From DASUPK01 sp963815665 (lineage in GTDB: Bacteria > Actinomycetota > Thermoleophilia > Solirubrobacterales > 70-9), in the NCBI GenBank assembly GCA_963815665.1, contig CAWFHN010000013.1, positions 1 to 64,000 of the forward strand: a stretch of 64,000 nt of DNA, given 5' to 3'. The notes under the pieces are model-generated. The model searched no databases. It was given only the letters and a program-made list of their open reading frames with translations, and was not told where the DNA came from. The position numbers and the translations under genes are program-made. Of this stretch, positions 26,987-36,343 are shown piece by piece (positions within the stretch are counted from its first letter, which is position 1; each line of letters starts with the position of its first letter).

Positions 26987-28323
26987 CGGGGCGAGGCGAG
27001 GACCTCCGCCCCCCGGTTCGGGACGTTGGTGATCGTGCTCCTGACCGAATGCTCGGGCTCGCCGACTTGCCTCAGGCGGCGTCGCGTGACGAGCTCCCTG
27101 AGCACCACGGCCATCTCGAACTCCGCAAAGGACGCGCCCAGGCATCGCCTGACTCCGCCGCCGAACGGAATCCACGTGTAGGTGCCGGCCGGCTGCTCGA
27201 TGAAGCGCTCCGGCCGAAAGCGCTCGGGCTCCGGATAGATCTCGGGGTTGCGATGGACCAGGTAGATGGAGGGCGCCACCCTGACGCCGGCGGGCAGCAG
27301 CCGGCCGCCTATCTCCATCGGCTCCACCAGCTTGCGCAGCACCAGCGCGATCACGGGGCGAAGCCGCAGCGTCTCCTTGATCACGGCATCGAGATAGGCG
27401 TCCTCGCCGGCCGCGACCTCCGTCTCGAGCCGGTCGAGCTCCACGGGATGGCGGGCAAGCAACTCGACGGCCCACGACAGTGCGGTCGCGGTCGTCTCGT
27501 GTCCCGCGACGAGCAGGGTCATCAGCTCGTCCCGCAGCTCCTCGTCGCTCATCGGAGCGCCGTCCTCGTGACGGGCCTGGAGCAGCAGCGAGAGGATGTC
27601 GTCCCGCTCTGCGAGGTCGGCGGCGCCACGGCGGGCCGCGATCTCCTCGAAGAGCACCCTGTCGACGCGCTCGAGGTTGCGCCGGAACGGCCCGAAGCGC
27701 CGCAACCGCTCGGGTCCGAGCAGCACCATGAAGATCGCGCGCTTGGGATTGGCGAGGAGGTTGAGCGTGCGCCGGAGCTCGTCGCGCAGCCGGCTCAGCC
27801 GCTCTCGCTCATCGACGCCGAACACGGCCCGCAGGATGATCTCGAGCGTCATTGCCTGCATCCGGGGACGCATCCGCACGGGCCGGTCGGTCGGCCAGCG
27901 ATCGATCTCATCGGCCGCCACCTGCGCCATCACCTCCCGATATGCCTGCATGCGCTTGCCGTGGAAGGACGGCAGCATCAGCTTGCGCTCCTTCATATGA
28001 GCCGGCTCGTCGAGGAGGAGAACCGAATGCTCGCCCAGGACCGGCAACAGCGCGATGTTGGCCTCCCCCGCGTGCAGCAGCCTGGGATCGCCGGTGAAGA
28101 CCTGCTTGATCGCCTCGGGATCAGAGAGGAAGACCCAGGTTCCCTCGTGCGCCATCCGGTAGGTGAACATGTCGCCGTAGCGGACGTGGCACTGATCGAG
28201 CGTCTGGAGCGGTCGGCGCCACCAGCGCTGGGTGGACTTCAGGAGGGACCAGTCCGGTCCGGGTGGAAGCTCCGGCGTCGACGTGGCCGGGGCCCTCGAG
28301 ATGTCGGCGGTGGCGAGCTCCAT
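26983..28323 (-). CDS. Cytochrome P450
   Basis: 446 aa, soluble bacterial type without a membrane anchor. I-helix oxygen-binding motif AGHETTATA, K-helix ExxR in KETLRLRP, PERF region (PERFRPERF), and heme-Cys loop FGGGVRRCLG (Cys394). Sequence style (WWRRPLQTLDQCHVRYGDMF, HMKERKLMLPSFHGKRM) is that of CYP110/CYP102-related fatty-acid or terpenoid oxidases. No ferredoxin partner nearby. Controlled from the TTGACA promoter with embedded operator. Confidence 0.92.
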   Translation of the reverse strand: MELATADISRAPATSTPELPPGPDWSLLKSTQRWWRRPLQTLDQCHVRYGDMFTYRMAHEGTWVFLSDPEAIKQVFTGDPRLLHAGEANIALLPVLGEHSVLLLDEPAHMKERKLMLPSFHGKRMQAYREVMAQVAADEIDRWPTDRPVRMRPRMQAMTLEIILRAVFGVDERERLSRLRDELRRTLNLLANPKRAIFMVLLGPERLRRFGPFRRNLERVDRVLFEEIAARRGAADLAERDDILSLLLQARHEDGAPMSDEELRDELMTLLVAGHETTATALSWAVELLARHPVELDRLETEVAAGEDAYLDAVIKETLRLRPVIALVLRKLVEPMEIGGRLLPAGVRVAPSIYLVHRNPEIYPEPERFRPERFIEQPAGTYTWIPFGGGVRRCLGASFAEFEMAVVLRELVTRRRLRQVGEPEHSVRSTITNVPNRGAEVLASPR

Positions 28324-28326
28324 TCA

Positions 28327-28368
28327 CATACTCGGCGGTATCTGATCAGATACCGACCGGTATGTCAA
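28327..28368 (-). promoter_or_regulatory. P450-tetR promoter with nested palindromic operator
   Basis: The core GGTATCTGATCAGATACC (28337-28354) is a perfect 18-bp palindrome. It is flanked at 5-base distance by CATAC (28327-28331) and GTATG (28360-28364), forming a 38-bp symmetric array that could hold two dimers. A consensus -35 TTGACA reads on the minus strand at 28363-28368; the palindrome fills the spacer and -10 area and ends four bases from the P450 ATG. Strong candidate site for the co-encoded TetR protein. Confidence 0.75.
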
Positions 28369-28385
28369 GTGGGACCCGGTCGGTT

Positions 28386-29405
28386 CTAGGAAGCTTCGAC
28401 AGCCTCGACGATGGCGCCCGTGTTCTTGCCCCAGTGCTCCTCGGGGTCGGGCGGCATGTCGCGCAGGTACCACTCGGCGTCGAGGGCGCCCTTGGTGCCG
28501 CTGCCGGCCGCGGTCACGGCCTGGCGATAGGTGTGGTCGACGAGGTCGCCGACGGCGAAGACGCCGCCGAGCTTGGTCTTGGTGGAAGGCTCCTCGACCA
28601 CGACGTAGCCCTCGCCGTCCAGGTCCACCTGGCCCTTGACCAGCTCCGATCTCGGCCGGTGACCGATCGCGACGAAGGCTCCGCCGACGTCGATCTCCTT
28701 CTGGTCGCCGGTCTCGGCGTGCTCGAGGCGGATCTTGGCGATCTTGCCGTCTTCGCCGGCGACGAACTCGACCGGCGCGTACGGCGTCACGAAGTCGATG
28801 TTCTCCTTGCCCCTGGCGCGCTCCTGCATGATCTTGGAAGCCCGGAACTCGTCGCGCCGGTGAACGATGCTGAGCTTCTTCGCGAACTTGGAGACGAAGA
28901 TCGAGTCCTCCATCGCGGAGTCGCCGCCGCCGATCACGGCGACGTCCTCACCCTTGAAGAAGGCGCCGTCGCAGACGCCGCAGGTGGAGACGCCGCGGCC
29001 GCCGAGCTCGATCTCCCCGGGAATGCCGAGCCGCTTGGGCTCCGCCCCCATCGAGAGGATCACGGCCTTCGCCCTGTACTCGTCCTTGCCCACCCGGACC
29101 GTGTGGATGCCGCCGTCGGTGAGCTCGACCTCGGTCGCGTCGTCGGTGATGAAGCGGGTGCCGAAGCGCTCGGCCTGGGTGCGGAACTCATTCATCATCT
29201 CCGGGCCCATCACGCCCTCCGGATAGCCGGGGTAGTTCTCCACGTCGGTGGTGTTCTGAAGCTGCCCGCCCCACTGGAAGCCCTCGATGACGAGGGGCTC
29301 GAGCTCGGCGCGCGCGGCGTAGAGCGCCGCCGTATAGCCGGCGGGGCCGCCGCCGAGGATGATCAGGTTCTCGATCCGCTCGTTGTCAGTCGTGCTGTCG
29401 GCCAT
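28386..29405 (-). CDS. trxB: Thioredoxin reductase
   Basis: 339 aa. FAD loop LGGGPAGYTAALYA (residues 18-31), redox pair C142-G-V-C145 in STCGVCDGAFFKG, NADPH loop VIGGGDSAMEDS, and C-terminal FAD motif GGVFAVGDLVDHTYRQAVTA. Standard low-molecular-weight enzyme. The C-terminal extension of about 20 residues past the usual end (PPDPEEHWGKNTGAIVEA) is acidic. RBS AAAGGA precedes ATG 29405. No thioredoxin gene in the window. Confidence 0.95.
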   Translation of the reverse strand: MADSTTDNERIENLIILGGGPAGYTAALYAARAELEPLVIEGFQWGGQLQNTTDVENYPGYPEGVMGPEMMNEFRTQAERFGTRFITDDATEVELTDGGIHTVRVGKDEYRAKAVILSMGAEPKRLGIPGEIELGGRGVSTCGVCDGAFFKGEDVAVIGGGDSAMEDSIFVSKFAKKLSIVHRRDEFRASKIMQERARGKENIDFVTPYAPVEFVAGEDGKIAKIRLEHAETGDQKEIDVGGAFVAIGHRPRSELVKGQVDLDGEGYVVVEEPSTKTKLGGVFAVGDLVDHTYRQAVTAAGSGTKGALDAEWYLRDMPPDPEEHWGKNTGAIVEAVEAS

Positions 29406-29495
29406 CTCGGTCCTTTCGGAGCCTACTCAGAGACCCGGTGGACTCTCTTACTTCACTTTTTATAGTAGCGCCAGGAGCGACTTTGTTACTCGTTG

Positions 29496-30653
29496 TTACG
29501 AGCCCGCCGCGGCGGCGGTTTCCGGCTCCCCCACCCCGATCGGCTCCGGGCGCTCGCGGCCCTCGCTCTCCCAGCGGTTGACGGTCTTGCGGAGCTGGAA
29601 GAAGGCGACGATCCCCGGCGGGATCGGCAGCCAGAAGGCGATCACGCGGTAGGTGAGCACGGCGGCGAAGACCTCGGCGCTGGGGAGGCCGAAGAGGACG
29701 AAGGCGCCGATCATCCCGGCGTCCACGGCCCCCACCCCGCCCGGCGCGAAGGGGATGAGGTTGGCGACCATGCCGAGGAAGAACCCCTGGATCACGACCC
29801 CGAGCGGGACGGAGACATCGAAGGCGTGGAAGCTGGCCCAGAGGATCGCGATGTTCGCTCCCCAGAAGCCGATCGCGCCGCCGAACGCCATCGCGCCGGC
29901 GCTCGGTTGACGCACGAAGGTGATCGCGGTGCGGGTCCCCTGCGCAAATGTCGCCGGCGCAGTCGCCAGCCGCCGGGCGATCTTGCCGAAGCGACCGGAG
30001 GTGTGGCGCTCGATTCGCCGCTCGAAGTCGTCGGGCAGCAGGGCGATCAGCAGGCCGATGACGATCGCGAGGGCTGCCAGGCCGGCGGGGATCAGGGTCC
30101 CCGCTAGAGGTGCGTCGCCCGAGAGCACCCCGGTCCAGAGCATCACTCCGAAGACGACGATCGCCAGCAGGTACACGGAGTAGAGGACCACCAGGAACGC
30201 GACCATGCGGCAGACCGACTGGCGGCGCTCCATCCCCGCCTTGCGCAGCGCCCAGTAGGTGAGCAGGATGCCGCCGGCTCCGCCCGCAGAGAAGAGCCTG
30301 GTGGCCGCCAGGCCGGCCATGGTGATCTGGTAGCTCTCCCCCCACTCCAGGTGGATCACCCGCTCGCCGACGACGCCGCGGAAGAGGGCGACGTAGGCCG
30401 CGAACATGCCGATGCAGAACACCACGCCGAGCGCGATCCAGACCGGGTCGCCGTCCCCGATCTTCCCGACTGCATCCTGGAGGTCGAAGAGCTTCGGGAC
30501 CAGCACGTAGATCGCGACCAGCAGCAGGACGACGGCGACCGCCGTCTGGATCAGCCGCTTTGGATCGGCAAAGAAGCTCGGCTCAGCCTCCGCGAGCATC
30601 TCGCGGGCGGTTTCCTCGTGCTCTGAAGCGCTTTTCGGGCGCTCCTCCCTCAC
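29496..30653 (-). CDS. Lysylphosphatidylglycerol-synthase-type flippase domain protein (UPF0104)
   Basis: 385 aa, about eight TM helices. Family motifs ATRLFSAGGAGGILLTYWAL and NLIPFAPGGVGAVDAGMIGA are clear. The soluble aminoacyltransferase half of MprF is missing, so it is a stand-alone integral membrane domain, probably moving a lipid-linked substrate. Followed by a PAP2-family gene on the same strand. Confidence 0.8.
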   Translation of the reverse strand: MREERPKSASEHEETAREMLAEAEPSFFADPKRLIQTAVAVVLLLVAIYVLVPKLFDLQDAVGKIGDGDPVWIALGVVFCIGMFAAYVALFRGVVGERVIHLEWGESYQITMAGLAATRLFSAGGAGGILLTYWALRKAGMERRQSVCRMVAFLVVLYSVYLLAIVVFGVMLWTGVLSGDAPLAGTLIPAGLAALAIVIGLLIALLPDDFERRIERHTSGRFGKIARRLATAPATFAQGTRTAITFVRQPSAGAMAFGGAIGFWGANIAILWASFHAFDVSVPLGVVIQGFFLGMVANLIPFAPGGVGAVDAGMIGAFVLFGLPSAEVFAAVLTYRVIAFWLPIPPGIVAFFQLRKTVNRWESEGRERPEPIGVGEPETAAAAGS

Positions 30654-30676
30654 GCCAGGGATGTTCGCAAACGTCG

Positions 30677-31630
30677 CTACTCGGTCGCGACGCGCTCGAG
30701 GCGCTGCAAGGCCCTACTCAAGGCCATCGCCACCGGCTCGGCGTAGCGCTCGCCGCGCCGGATGGCGATCACGAGCGCCGCCCCGGCAAGCAGGTCGACC
30801 ACGTAGTGCTCGCCGAGGTAGACCAGCGCGAAGCCGAGGGTCCCGGCATACGCCCAGCCCGCGATGCCCTCGCGGATTCCCATCTCGGAGAGCAGGAGCG
30901 CTGCCATCAGCGATGTGGCGAAGTGAAGCGAGGGCATCGCCGCCCAGGGATTGCCGCCGAGGACGTCGTAGAGGACGGGCCACGCCTTGCCCCATTCCTC
31001 CTCCCCGACCTCGACCATGATCCGCCGGACCTTCGCGTCGGTGTGGCCCTCCTCGGAGGCCCACCATGGCGGTGCGGTCGGGACCGCCGCGTAGACGATG
31101 CAGCCGAGGTCGTAGACGGCGGACATCTGCCTCGCCGAGCGGGCGAATTGCTCCTGGTCGCGGGCGAGGATGTAGGCCAGCGCTGCGTGCGGCTCGAAGA
31201 ACCAGGACCAGTGGACCCAGCAGAGGGCGCGGTTGATCACGTTCCTGTTGCTGAGCCGGCCCAGCGCCCGCTGGAGCCGGACGTTGGGTAGCTCGCCGCC
31301 GCCGAGCACTCGATCGACCCTGATCGGATAGCCCACGCGCAGCCGGCTCTCAGCCCGTTCGGGGTCGTCATAGGGAAGCTCGTGGCCCAGCACGAACATC
31401 CACATCTGCAGCGCGTACATCCCCGCGTCTCGCAGCTTTGTCCGGGGCCGGAGCACCGCGAGCGCCGGTGGCCCCGAGGCCAGCGCGGCGGTGGTCACCG
31501 CGGCCGGGATGCGCCGCTTCTTGCGCACCAGCGGGACCACGAAGGCGGCAGCCAGGGCGGCCGCGGCTGCCCCCTTCACCAGCGGGCCCCAGGGCGATGA
31601 TCGTCTCGGTGCGCTGCCGTTGCCGGGCAA
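30677..31630 (-). CDS. PAP2-superfamily membrane phosphatase / inositolphosphotransferase-like
   Basis: 317 aa from TTG 31630. C-terminal PAP2 signature: AAMPSLHFATSLMAALLL (PSxH) and YLGEHYVVDLLAGAALV (HxxxD), with about six hydrophobic segments. The long N-terminal part before the signature resembles the PAP2_3 group (AUR1/inositol phosphorylceramide synthase-like) more than simple phosphatases. 46 bases upstream of the flippase-like gene, so the two may act together in cell-envelope lipid turnover. Confidence 0.75.
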   Translation of the reverse strand: MPGNGSAPRRSSPWGPLVKGAAAAALAAAFVVPLVRKKRRIPAAVTTAALASGPPALAVLRPRTKLRDAGMYALQMWMFVLGHELPYDDPERAESRLRVGYPIRVDRVLGGGELPNVRLQRALGRLSNRNVINRALCWVHWSWFFEPHAALAYILARDQEQFARSARQMSAVYDLGCIVYAAVPTAPPWWASEEGHTDAKVRRIMVEVGEEEWGKAWPVLYDVLGGNPWAAMPSLHFATSLMAALLLSEMGIREGIAGWAYAGTLGFALVYLGEHYVVDLLAGAALVIAIRRGERYAEPVAMALSRALQRLERVATE

Positions 31631-31678
31631 GGGTGCGCGAGTCTAAAGCCCCGTTGCGCATGATGCCGATACTCCCAT

Positions 31679-33367
31679 GTGACCTCGAGGGGCTTGGCGA
31701 CAGCTGCGCAGAGCGGCGAAACGCCGACGCTTGCCCTGCTCGATGACCTTCCCGACGCCATCCTCCTGCTCGACAGGGGGGGCGCGATCGCCTACGCGAA
31801 CGAGGCCGCGGAGCGGCTCTACGGACTGCCGAGGTCGGAGCTCGCGGGCCGGATGTTCCCGGAGCTGCTGATCCAGCCGTTCACCGCCGAGTACGCAGAG
31901 GCCCTCGGCCGCTTCGGCACCGGTGAGACGGTCTCGATCCTCGGCGGGCGGCGCGAGGTCGTGGGCCGCCACCCGGATGGCTCGACCATGACAATCGAGC
32001 TCATCCTGAGCGAGGTGCGGGTCGGACAGGCCAGCTCGGTGGCCGCGGTCGCACACGACATCCGCGAGCGAAAGCTCGCCGAGGACCGGCTGCGCTTGAT
32101 GGCCGATCAGGACAGCCTCACCGAGCTCGTCAACCGGATCGGATTCGAGCGGGCACTCACCGAGCACGTCATCCACGCGGCTCGATACGGCAGCGGTGGC
32201 TCGGTGATCGCGCTCGGCATCGACAACTTCAAGTACGTCAACGAGTCGCTTGGCGTGGAAGCGGGCGATGAGCTGCTCGTTGGCCTCTCCGAGCTGATCG
32301 AGCGCCGCCTCCGCAAGACCGACATCGTCGCGCGAGTCGGGGGCGACGTCTTCGGAGTGCTGGTCCACGGCGCCGACATGACCGAGGCATTGGCCCTCAC
32401 TGAGGAGCTGCTCGAGACCACCCGGAAACACGGATTCGTCCTCAAGGGTGAGGCCATACGGATCACGCTGAGCGCCGGAGTGACGGCCCTCGAAGAGCGT
32501 TCGGTGATTGGTGCCGAGCTGCTGGCCGAGGCCGAGGCCTCGATGCACGCGGCCAAGGAGTCCGGGCGCGACCGCGTCATCGGATACGAGCCCGAGAGCC
32601 GGGCCGACGGCGACTCCAGGCACGCCTGGTCCGAGCGGGTGCGACAGGCAACCGAGAGGGGCCTGTTCGTCCTGGTCAGCCAGCCGATCGTGAGCCTGAA
32701 GAGCGGCGATACGACCCAACACGAAGTCCTGGTCCGCATGCGCGATGATGGCGGCGGCCTGGTTCAGCCGGCGGCTTTCCTGGCCACCGCCGAGCGCTTC
32801 GGGCTGGTCGGGGGCATCGACCGCTGGGTAACTCAGCAGGCCGTCCGGCTGATCGCCGCCCACAACAGGGAGGGCCGCGAGCTCACGCTGGAGGTGAACC
32901 TCTCCGGGATGACGATGGGCGATACGCGGTTCCCCGAAGAGGTGAGGCGACAGCTGACCTCGAGCGGGATCGATCCGGCCAGCCTGATCTTCGAGGTCAC
33001 CGAGACGGCCGCGGTGGCCGACATCGAGCAGGCGAGGCGCTTCGCGCAGAGCCTCTCGGACGTGGGCTGCCGCTTCGCGCTCGACGACTTCGGCTCCGGC
33101 TACGCGTCCTTCTACTACCTCAAGCATCTCCCGATCAGCTATCTGAAGATCGACGGCGAGTTCATCCGCGAGCTGCCCGGGAGCCCCACCGACCAGCTCA
33201 TTGTCAGGGCGCTCGTCGAGGTCTGCGAAGGCCTCGGCATCAAGACGATCGCCGAGTTCGTCACGGACCAGGCGACGATGGACATGGTCCGAGAGCTGGG
33301 CGTCGACTTCGCCCAGGGCTACCACCTCGGCAAGCCCGAGCCGGTCTCCGCCCTCAGGGCCGGCTGA
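31679..33367 (+). CDS. PAS-GGDEF-EAL protein, degenerate GGDEF, probable c-di-GMP phosphodiesterase
   Basis: 562 aa from GTG 31679, soluble. PAS at about 15-135 (ILLLDRGGAIAYANEAAERL). GGDEF domain at about 140-300, with the motif altered to RVGGDVFGV, so cyclase activity is unlikely. EAL domain at about 320-555 with HEVLVRM (EVL for EAL), LEVNLSG, FEVTETAA, ALDDFGSGYASF, YLKIDGEF, IAEFV and FAQGYHLGKP, so the metal and catalytic residues are present and c-di-GMP hydrolysis is plausible. Converges on the FAD/Fe-S gene with 14 bases overlap. Confidence 0.88.
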   Translation: MTSRGLATAAQSGETPTLALLDDLPDAILLLDRGGAIAYANEAAERLYGLPRSELAGRMFPELLIQPFTAEYAEALGRFGTGETVSILGGRREVVGRHPDGSTMTIELILSEVRVGQASSVAAVAHDIRERKLAEDRLRLMADQDSLTELVNRIGFERALTEHVIHAARYGSGGSVIALGIDNFKYVNESLGVEAGDELLVGLSELIERRLRKTDIVARVGGDVFGVLVHGADMTEALALTEELLETTRKHGFVLKGEAIRITLSAGVTALEERSVIGAELLAEAEASMHAAKESGRDRVIGYEPESRADGDSRHAWSERVRQATERGLFVLVSQPIVSLKSGDTTQHEVLVRMRDDGGGLVQPAAFLATAERFGLVGGIDRWVTQQAVRLIAAHNREGRELTLEVNLSGMTMGDTRFPEEVRRQLTSSGIDPASLIFEVTETAAVADIEQARRFAQSLSDVGCRFALDDFGSGYASFYYLKHLPISYLKIDGEFIRELPGSPTDQLIVRALVEVCEGLGIKTIAEFVTDQATMDMVRELGVDFAQGYHLGKPEPVSALRAG

Positions 33368-36272
33368 CCCGCTCGAGCGGGATCAGGAAGGACTCGTAGG
33401 GCGCACCGGTCGCCGACTGCAGGCCGATCTCACAGGTGCGGTTGCTGCACAGGTACGCGTCGTGCTCCGCACCCGCCAGCTCGGCGGCCTCCTCGGCGGT
33501 CGCTGACGCCGTGAGCTCCGGATGGAGCATGCCCCGGTCGCCCGCCATCCCGCAGCAGGTGGCGCGAATCGGCTGGGTCACCTGCTCGGCCATCGCGTTC
33601 GCGATCCGTCGGAGCTCGCGCTCGAGCCCCATGTGCCGAGTGGAGCAGGTCGGATGGACCGCCACCGAGCCGAGCTTCTCGCCGATCTCGAGATTGGGGA
33701 GCAGCCGGGCCGCCCACGCGACCGAGTCGAGGACCTCCAGCTCGTCGTGCCGCGCGCGTGCCTCATCGGCCAGACCCTGGGCGCAGGAGCTGGCGTCGAT
33801 CACGACCGGGAGCTCCCCCTCGCCGCTCCAGCGCCAGAGAGCTTCCGTGGTGCGCTCGGCCATCAGCTCCGCGCCGTCCGTGTAGCCCTTGGAGGCCCAC
33901 GGGACCGAGCAGCAGTTACCGACGACGTCCTCGGGAATCCAGACCGGCAGGCCGGCGCGAGCCGACACCGCCAGCATCGCCTCCGGCAGGGGCAACCCGT
34001 CGCCATTAGTGCGAGGGCGCGCCGCCAGCAGGCGCGACCCGTCTGATGCGGATGGCCCGAAGATCCGGTTGACGCAGGCGGGCATGTAAACGGCGGCCGC
34101 GACGTCGCGGGACGTCGGCGGCAGCTTCGCCGGCGCGGGGGGCGGCATGTTGCGCGGCCACGACGGGATCAGCTCATCGCTGAACACCGACCGCGCCACG
34201 CTCGCCCCGGCGCGCATCAGTGGGCCGGCGACGGCGCCCGCGCGAAGGCCCGCGCGCGCCGTGCGCTCCATCGACGCCCAGCGCTCCGCGACCTTGACCG
34301 CCTGCCTCTGGGCCCGGTCGGTGTGCTCCTTGGCGCGAAAGCCCTTGATCAGCTTGCCCGTGTCGATCCCCAGCGGGCAGGCGATCTGGCAGGTGCCGTC
34401 CGCGGCGCAGGTCTGGATGCCGTCGTACTCGTACTGCTCGAGGAGCGCCCGCTGCACCGGGGACCCACCCGGCTGGCGCGCGATTTCGCGGCGGATGACG
34501 ATCCGCTGCCTCGGGGTGGTGGTCAGGTGGCGGCTCGGGCAGACGGGCTCGCAGAAGCCGCACTCGACGCACGTGTTCGCGACCTCCTCGATCTCCGGGG
34601 TCGTCTTCAGATTGCGGAGATGCGCGCCGCTGTCGCGGTTGAGCAGGACCTTCGGGGCGAGCACGCCGTCCGGGTCCGCGAGCGCCTTCGTGCGCCACAT
34701 CAGCTCGGTCGCCTTCGCCCCCCACTCCCGCTCCACATAGGGAGCCATGTTGAGCCCGGTGCCGTGCTCGGCCTTGAGCGAACCGTCGTACTTGTCCAGG
34801 ATCAGCTCGACGAGCTTCTCCATGAACGCCTCGTAGCGGTCCAGATCCTCCTGCTTCGAGAAATCCGGCGTGAGCATGAAGTGGAGGTTCCCGGCGGAGG
34901 CATGGCCCGCCACGCCGGGGAGGAAGCCGTGCTCGCCGAGCAGGCCCTGGATATCGCGGGCCGACTCGGCGATGCGCTCGGGCGGCACGCAGACGTCCTC
35001 GATGATCAGGGAGGCCCCCGGGGCCTTGAAGCGCCCGATCAGCCCGTGCAGGCCCTCGCGGACGTTCCAGGAGACCTCCACTCGCTCGGGGTCGCGGGTG
35101 AAGTCCGGAGGCCTGATCAGCTCGTGCTCGCGCAGGATCTCCTCGGCGCCCGCGACGAGCTTGTCGAGCTCGCCGTCGATCTCGCCGCCGAACTCGACCA
35201 GCAGGGCCGCGGAGGTCGGCGGCAGCTCCAGCCAGTCCTGCGGGGCGCCGGCGATGTTCTGGGCGGCGACCATCAAGGCGGGTGCGACCATCAGCTCGAC
35301 CGCGGTCGCCCCGGACTCGACCAGCGCCGGGACGGGGTCCGTCGCCGACTCGATGCCGTCGAAGTGCAGCCACGAAACGGTAGTCCTGGGCGGCTTCGGC
35401 ACGGTCTCCATCACCGCCTCAGCGATGAAGCCGAGCGTCCCCTCCGAGCCGATCAGCAGACGGCGGAAGATCTCGACGGGCTCGTCGGCGTCGAGAAAGG
35501 CGCAGAGGCGGTAGCCGGTGGTGTTCTTGATCCGGAACTTCTCGCGGATCCGCTCGCTGAGCTCGGCGTCCGCGCGGATCTCGTCGCGGATCTCGGCGAG
35601 GCCCTCGGCGAGCTCCGGCTCCGCCTCGGCGAAGCGCTCTGCCGCGTTCGGGGACGCCGTGTCGATCACGGTGCCGGACGGCAGGACGAAGGTCAGGGAG
35701 CGGACGGTGCTGTAGGAGTCCGCGACCACCCCGCAGCGCATCCCGCCCGAGTTGTTGGCGAGCACGCCGCCGATGCAGGCGATGTCGGTGCTGGCGGGAT
35801 CGGGGCCGAGCTTCCGGCCGTGCGGCCAGAGCACCCCGTTGGCGTGTCCGAGGACCGTGCCGGGCTTCACCCGGGCGCGAGCGCCGTCGTCCAGAACCTC
35901 CACCCCGGTCCAGTGCCGCCGCACGTCGACGAGGATCCCGTCGCTCTGTGCCTGGCCGTTGAGGCTCGTCCCTCCCGCCCGGAACGTGACCGGGACCTTC
36001 GACGCGCGCGAGTAGTCGAGGACCTTCGCAACGTCATTCGCGTCGCGAGCCATGACGACCGCCTGGGGCAGGAGCCGGTATGGGCTCGCGTCGGAGGCAT
36101 AGCGGACGAGATCGATCACCCGAGTGAGCACGCGATCCTCGCCGAGGAGGCCGATCAGCTCACCGCGCAGCGGCTCAGGGGTCCCTGAGGCAAGCTCGTC
36201 CGGCGCGCGGTCGCTGGACGCCTCGCTTCCCTCCGGTGCGATCCGGGTCACATCCGGCGCCAGCAGATCCAT
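33354..36272 (-). CDS. FAD-linked oxidoreductase with C-terminal Fe-S domain (GlcD/Dld-II type fusion)
   Basis: 972 aa. The N-terminal FAD-binding PCMH domain (TFRAGGTSLNGQAQSDGI, CIGGVLANNSGGMRCGV) and FAD-oxidase C domain (GHASAGNLHFML, KAEHGTGLNM) run to about residue 530. Then two ferredoxin clusters, CVECGFCEPVCPS and CAADGTCQIACP, and a CCG region with VGNCCSVPWASKG and ATCCGMAGD. This is the layout of D-lactate/D-2-hydroxyglutarate dehydrogenases that feed quinone. Lies downstream of a benzoylformate-decarboxylase-like gene, so the substrate may be an aromatic or other D-2-hydroxy acid. Confidence 0.88.
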   Translation of the reverse strand: MDLLAPDVTRIAPEGSEASSDRAPDELASGTPEPLRGELIGLLGEDRVLTRVIDLVRYASDASPYRLLPQAVVMARDANDVAKVLDYSRASKVPVTFRAGGTSLNGQAQSDGILVDVRRHWTGVEVLDDGARARVKPGTVLGHANGVLWPHGRKLGPDPASTDIACIGGVLANNSGGMRCGVVADSYSTVRSLTFVLPSGTVIDTASPNAAERFAEAEPELAEGLAEIRDEIRADAELSERIREKFRIKNTTGYRLCAFLDADEPVEIFRRLLIGSEGTLGFIAEAVMETVPKPPRTTVSWLHFDGIESATDPVPALVESGATAVELMVAPALMVAAQNIAGAPQDWLELPPTSAALLVEFGGEIDGELDKLVAGAEEILREHELIRPPDFTRDPERVEVSWNVREGLHGLIGRFKAPGASLIIEDVCVPPERIAESARDIQGLLGEHGFLPGVAGHASAGNLHFMLTPDFSKQEDLDRYEAFMEKLVELILDKYDGSLKAEHGTGLNMAPYVEREWGAKATELMWRTKALADPDGVLAPKVLLNRDSGAHLRNLKTTPEIEEVANTCVECGFCEPVCPSRHLTTTPRQRIVIRREIARQPGGSPVQRALLEQYEYDGIQTCAADGTCQIACPLGIDTGKLIKGFRAKEHTDRAQRQAVKVAERWASMERTARAGLRAGAVAGPLMRAGASVARSVFSDELIPSWPRNMPPPAPAKLPPTSRDVAAAVYMPACVNRIFGPSASDGSRLLAARPRTNGDGLPLPEAMLAVSARAGLPVWIPEDVVGNCCSVPWASKGYTDGAELMAERTTEALWRWSGEGELPVVIDASSCAQGLADEARARHDELEVLDSVAWAARLLPNLEIGEKLGSVAVHPTCSTRHMGLERELRRIANAMAEQVTQPIRATCCGMAGDRGMLHPELTASATAEEAAELAGAEHDAYLCSNRTCEIGLQSATGAPYESFLIPLERVSRP

Positions 36273-36296
36273 GTCCGCAGCCTATTCCGCTTGAGC

Positions 36297-36337
36297 TGTC
36301 CGGACTTTTGGGTCCATATGAACCAAAACTCCGGACA
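36297..36337. repeat. Interrupted inverted repeat between mdlC-like and FAD/Fe-S genes
   Basis: The outer arms TGTCCGGA (36297-36304) and TCCGGACA (36330-36337) are perfect. One C:C mismatch separates them from inner arms TTTTGG and CCAAAA, which surround a centre containing CATATG. Lies in the 71-base gap between two minus-strand genes, 24 bases before the FAD/Fe-S start, where it could be an operator or an RNA hairpin; there is no T-run, so a simple terminator is less likely. Confidence 0.6.
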
Positions 36338-36343
36338 ACCGGC

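Noticed and set aside
34323..36188. A 621-residue plus-strand open frame opposite the FAD/Fe-S gene.
   Set aside because: Antisense shadow in GC-rich DNA; composition is Arg/Gly/Leu/Asp-rich with no domain, while the opposite strand carries clear FAD and Fe-S motifs.
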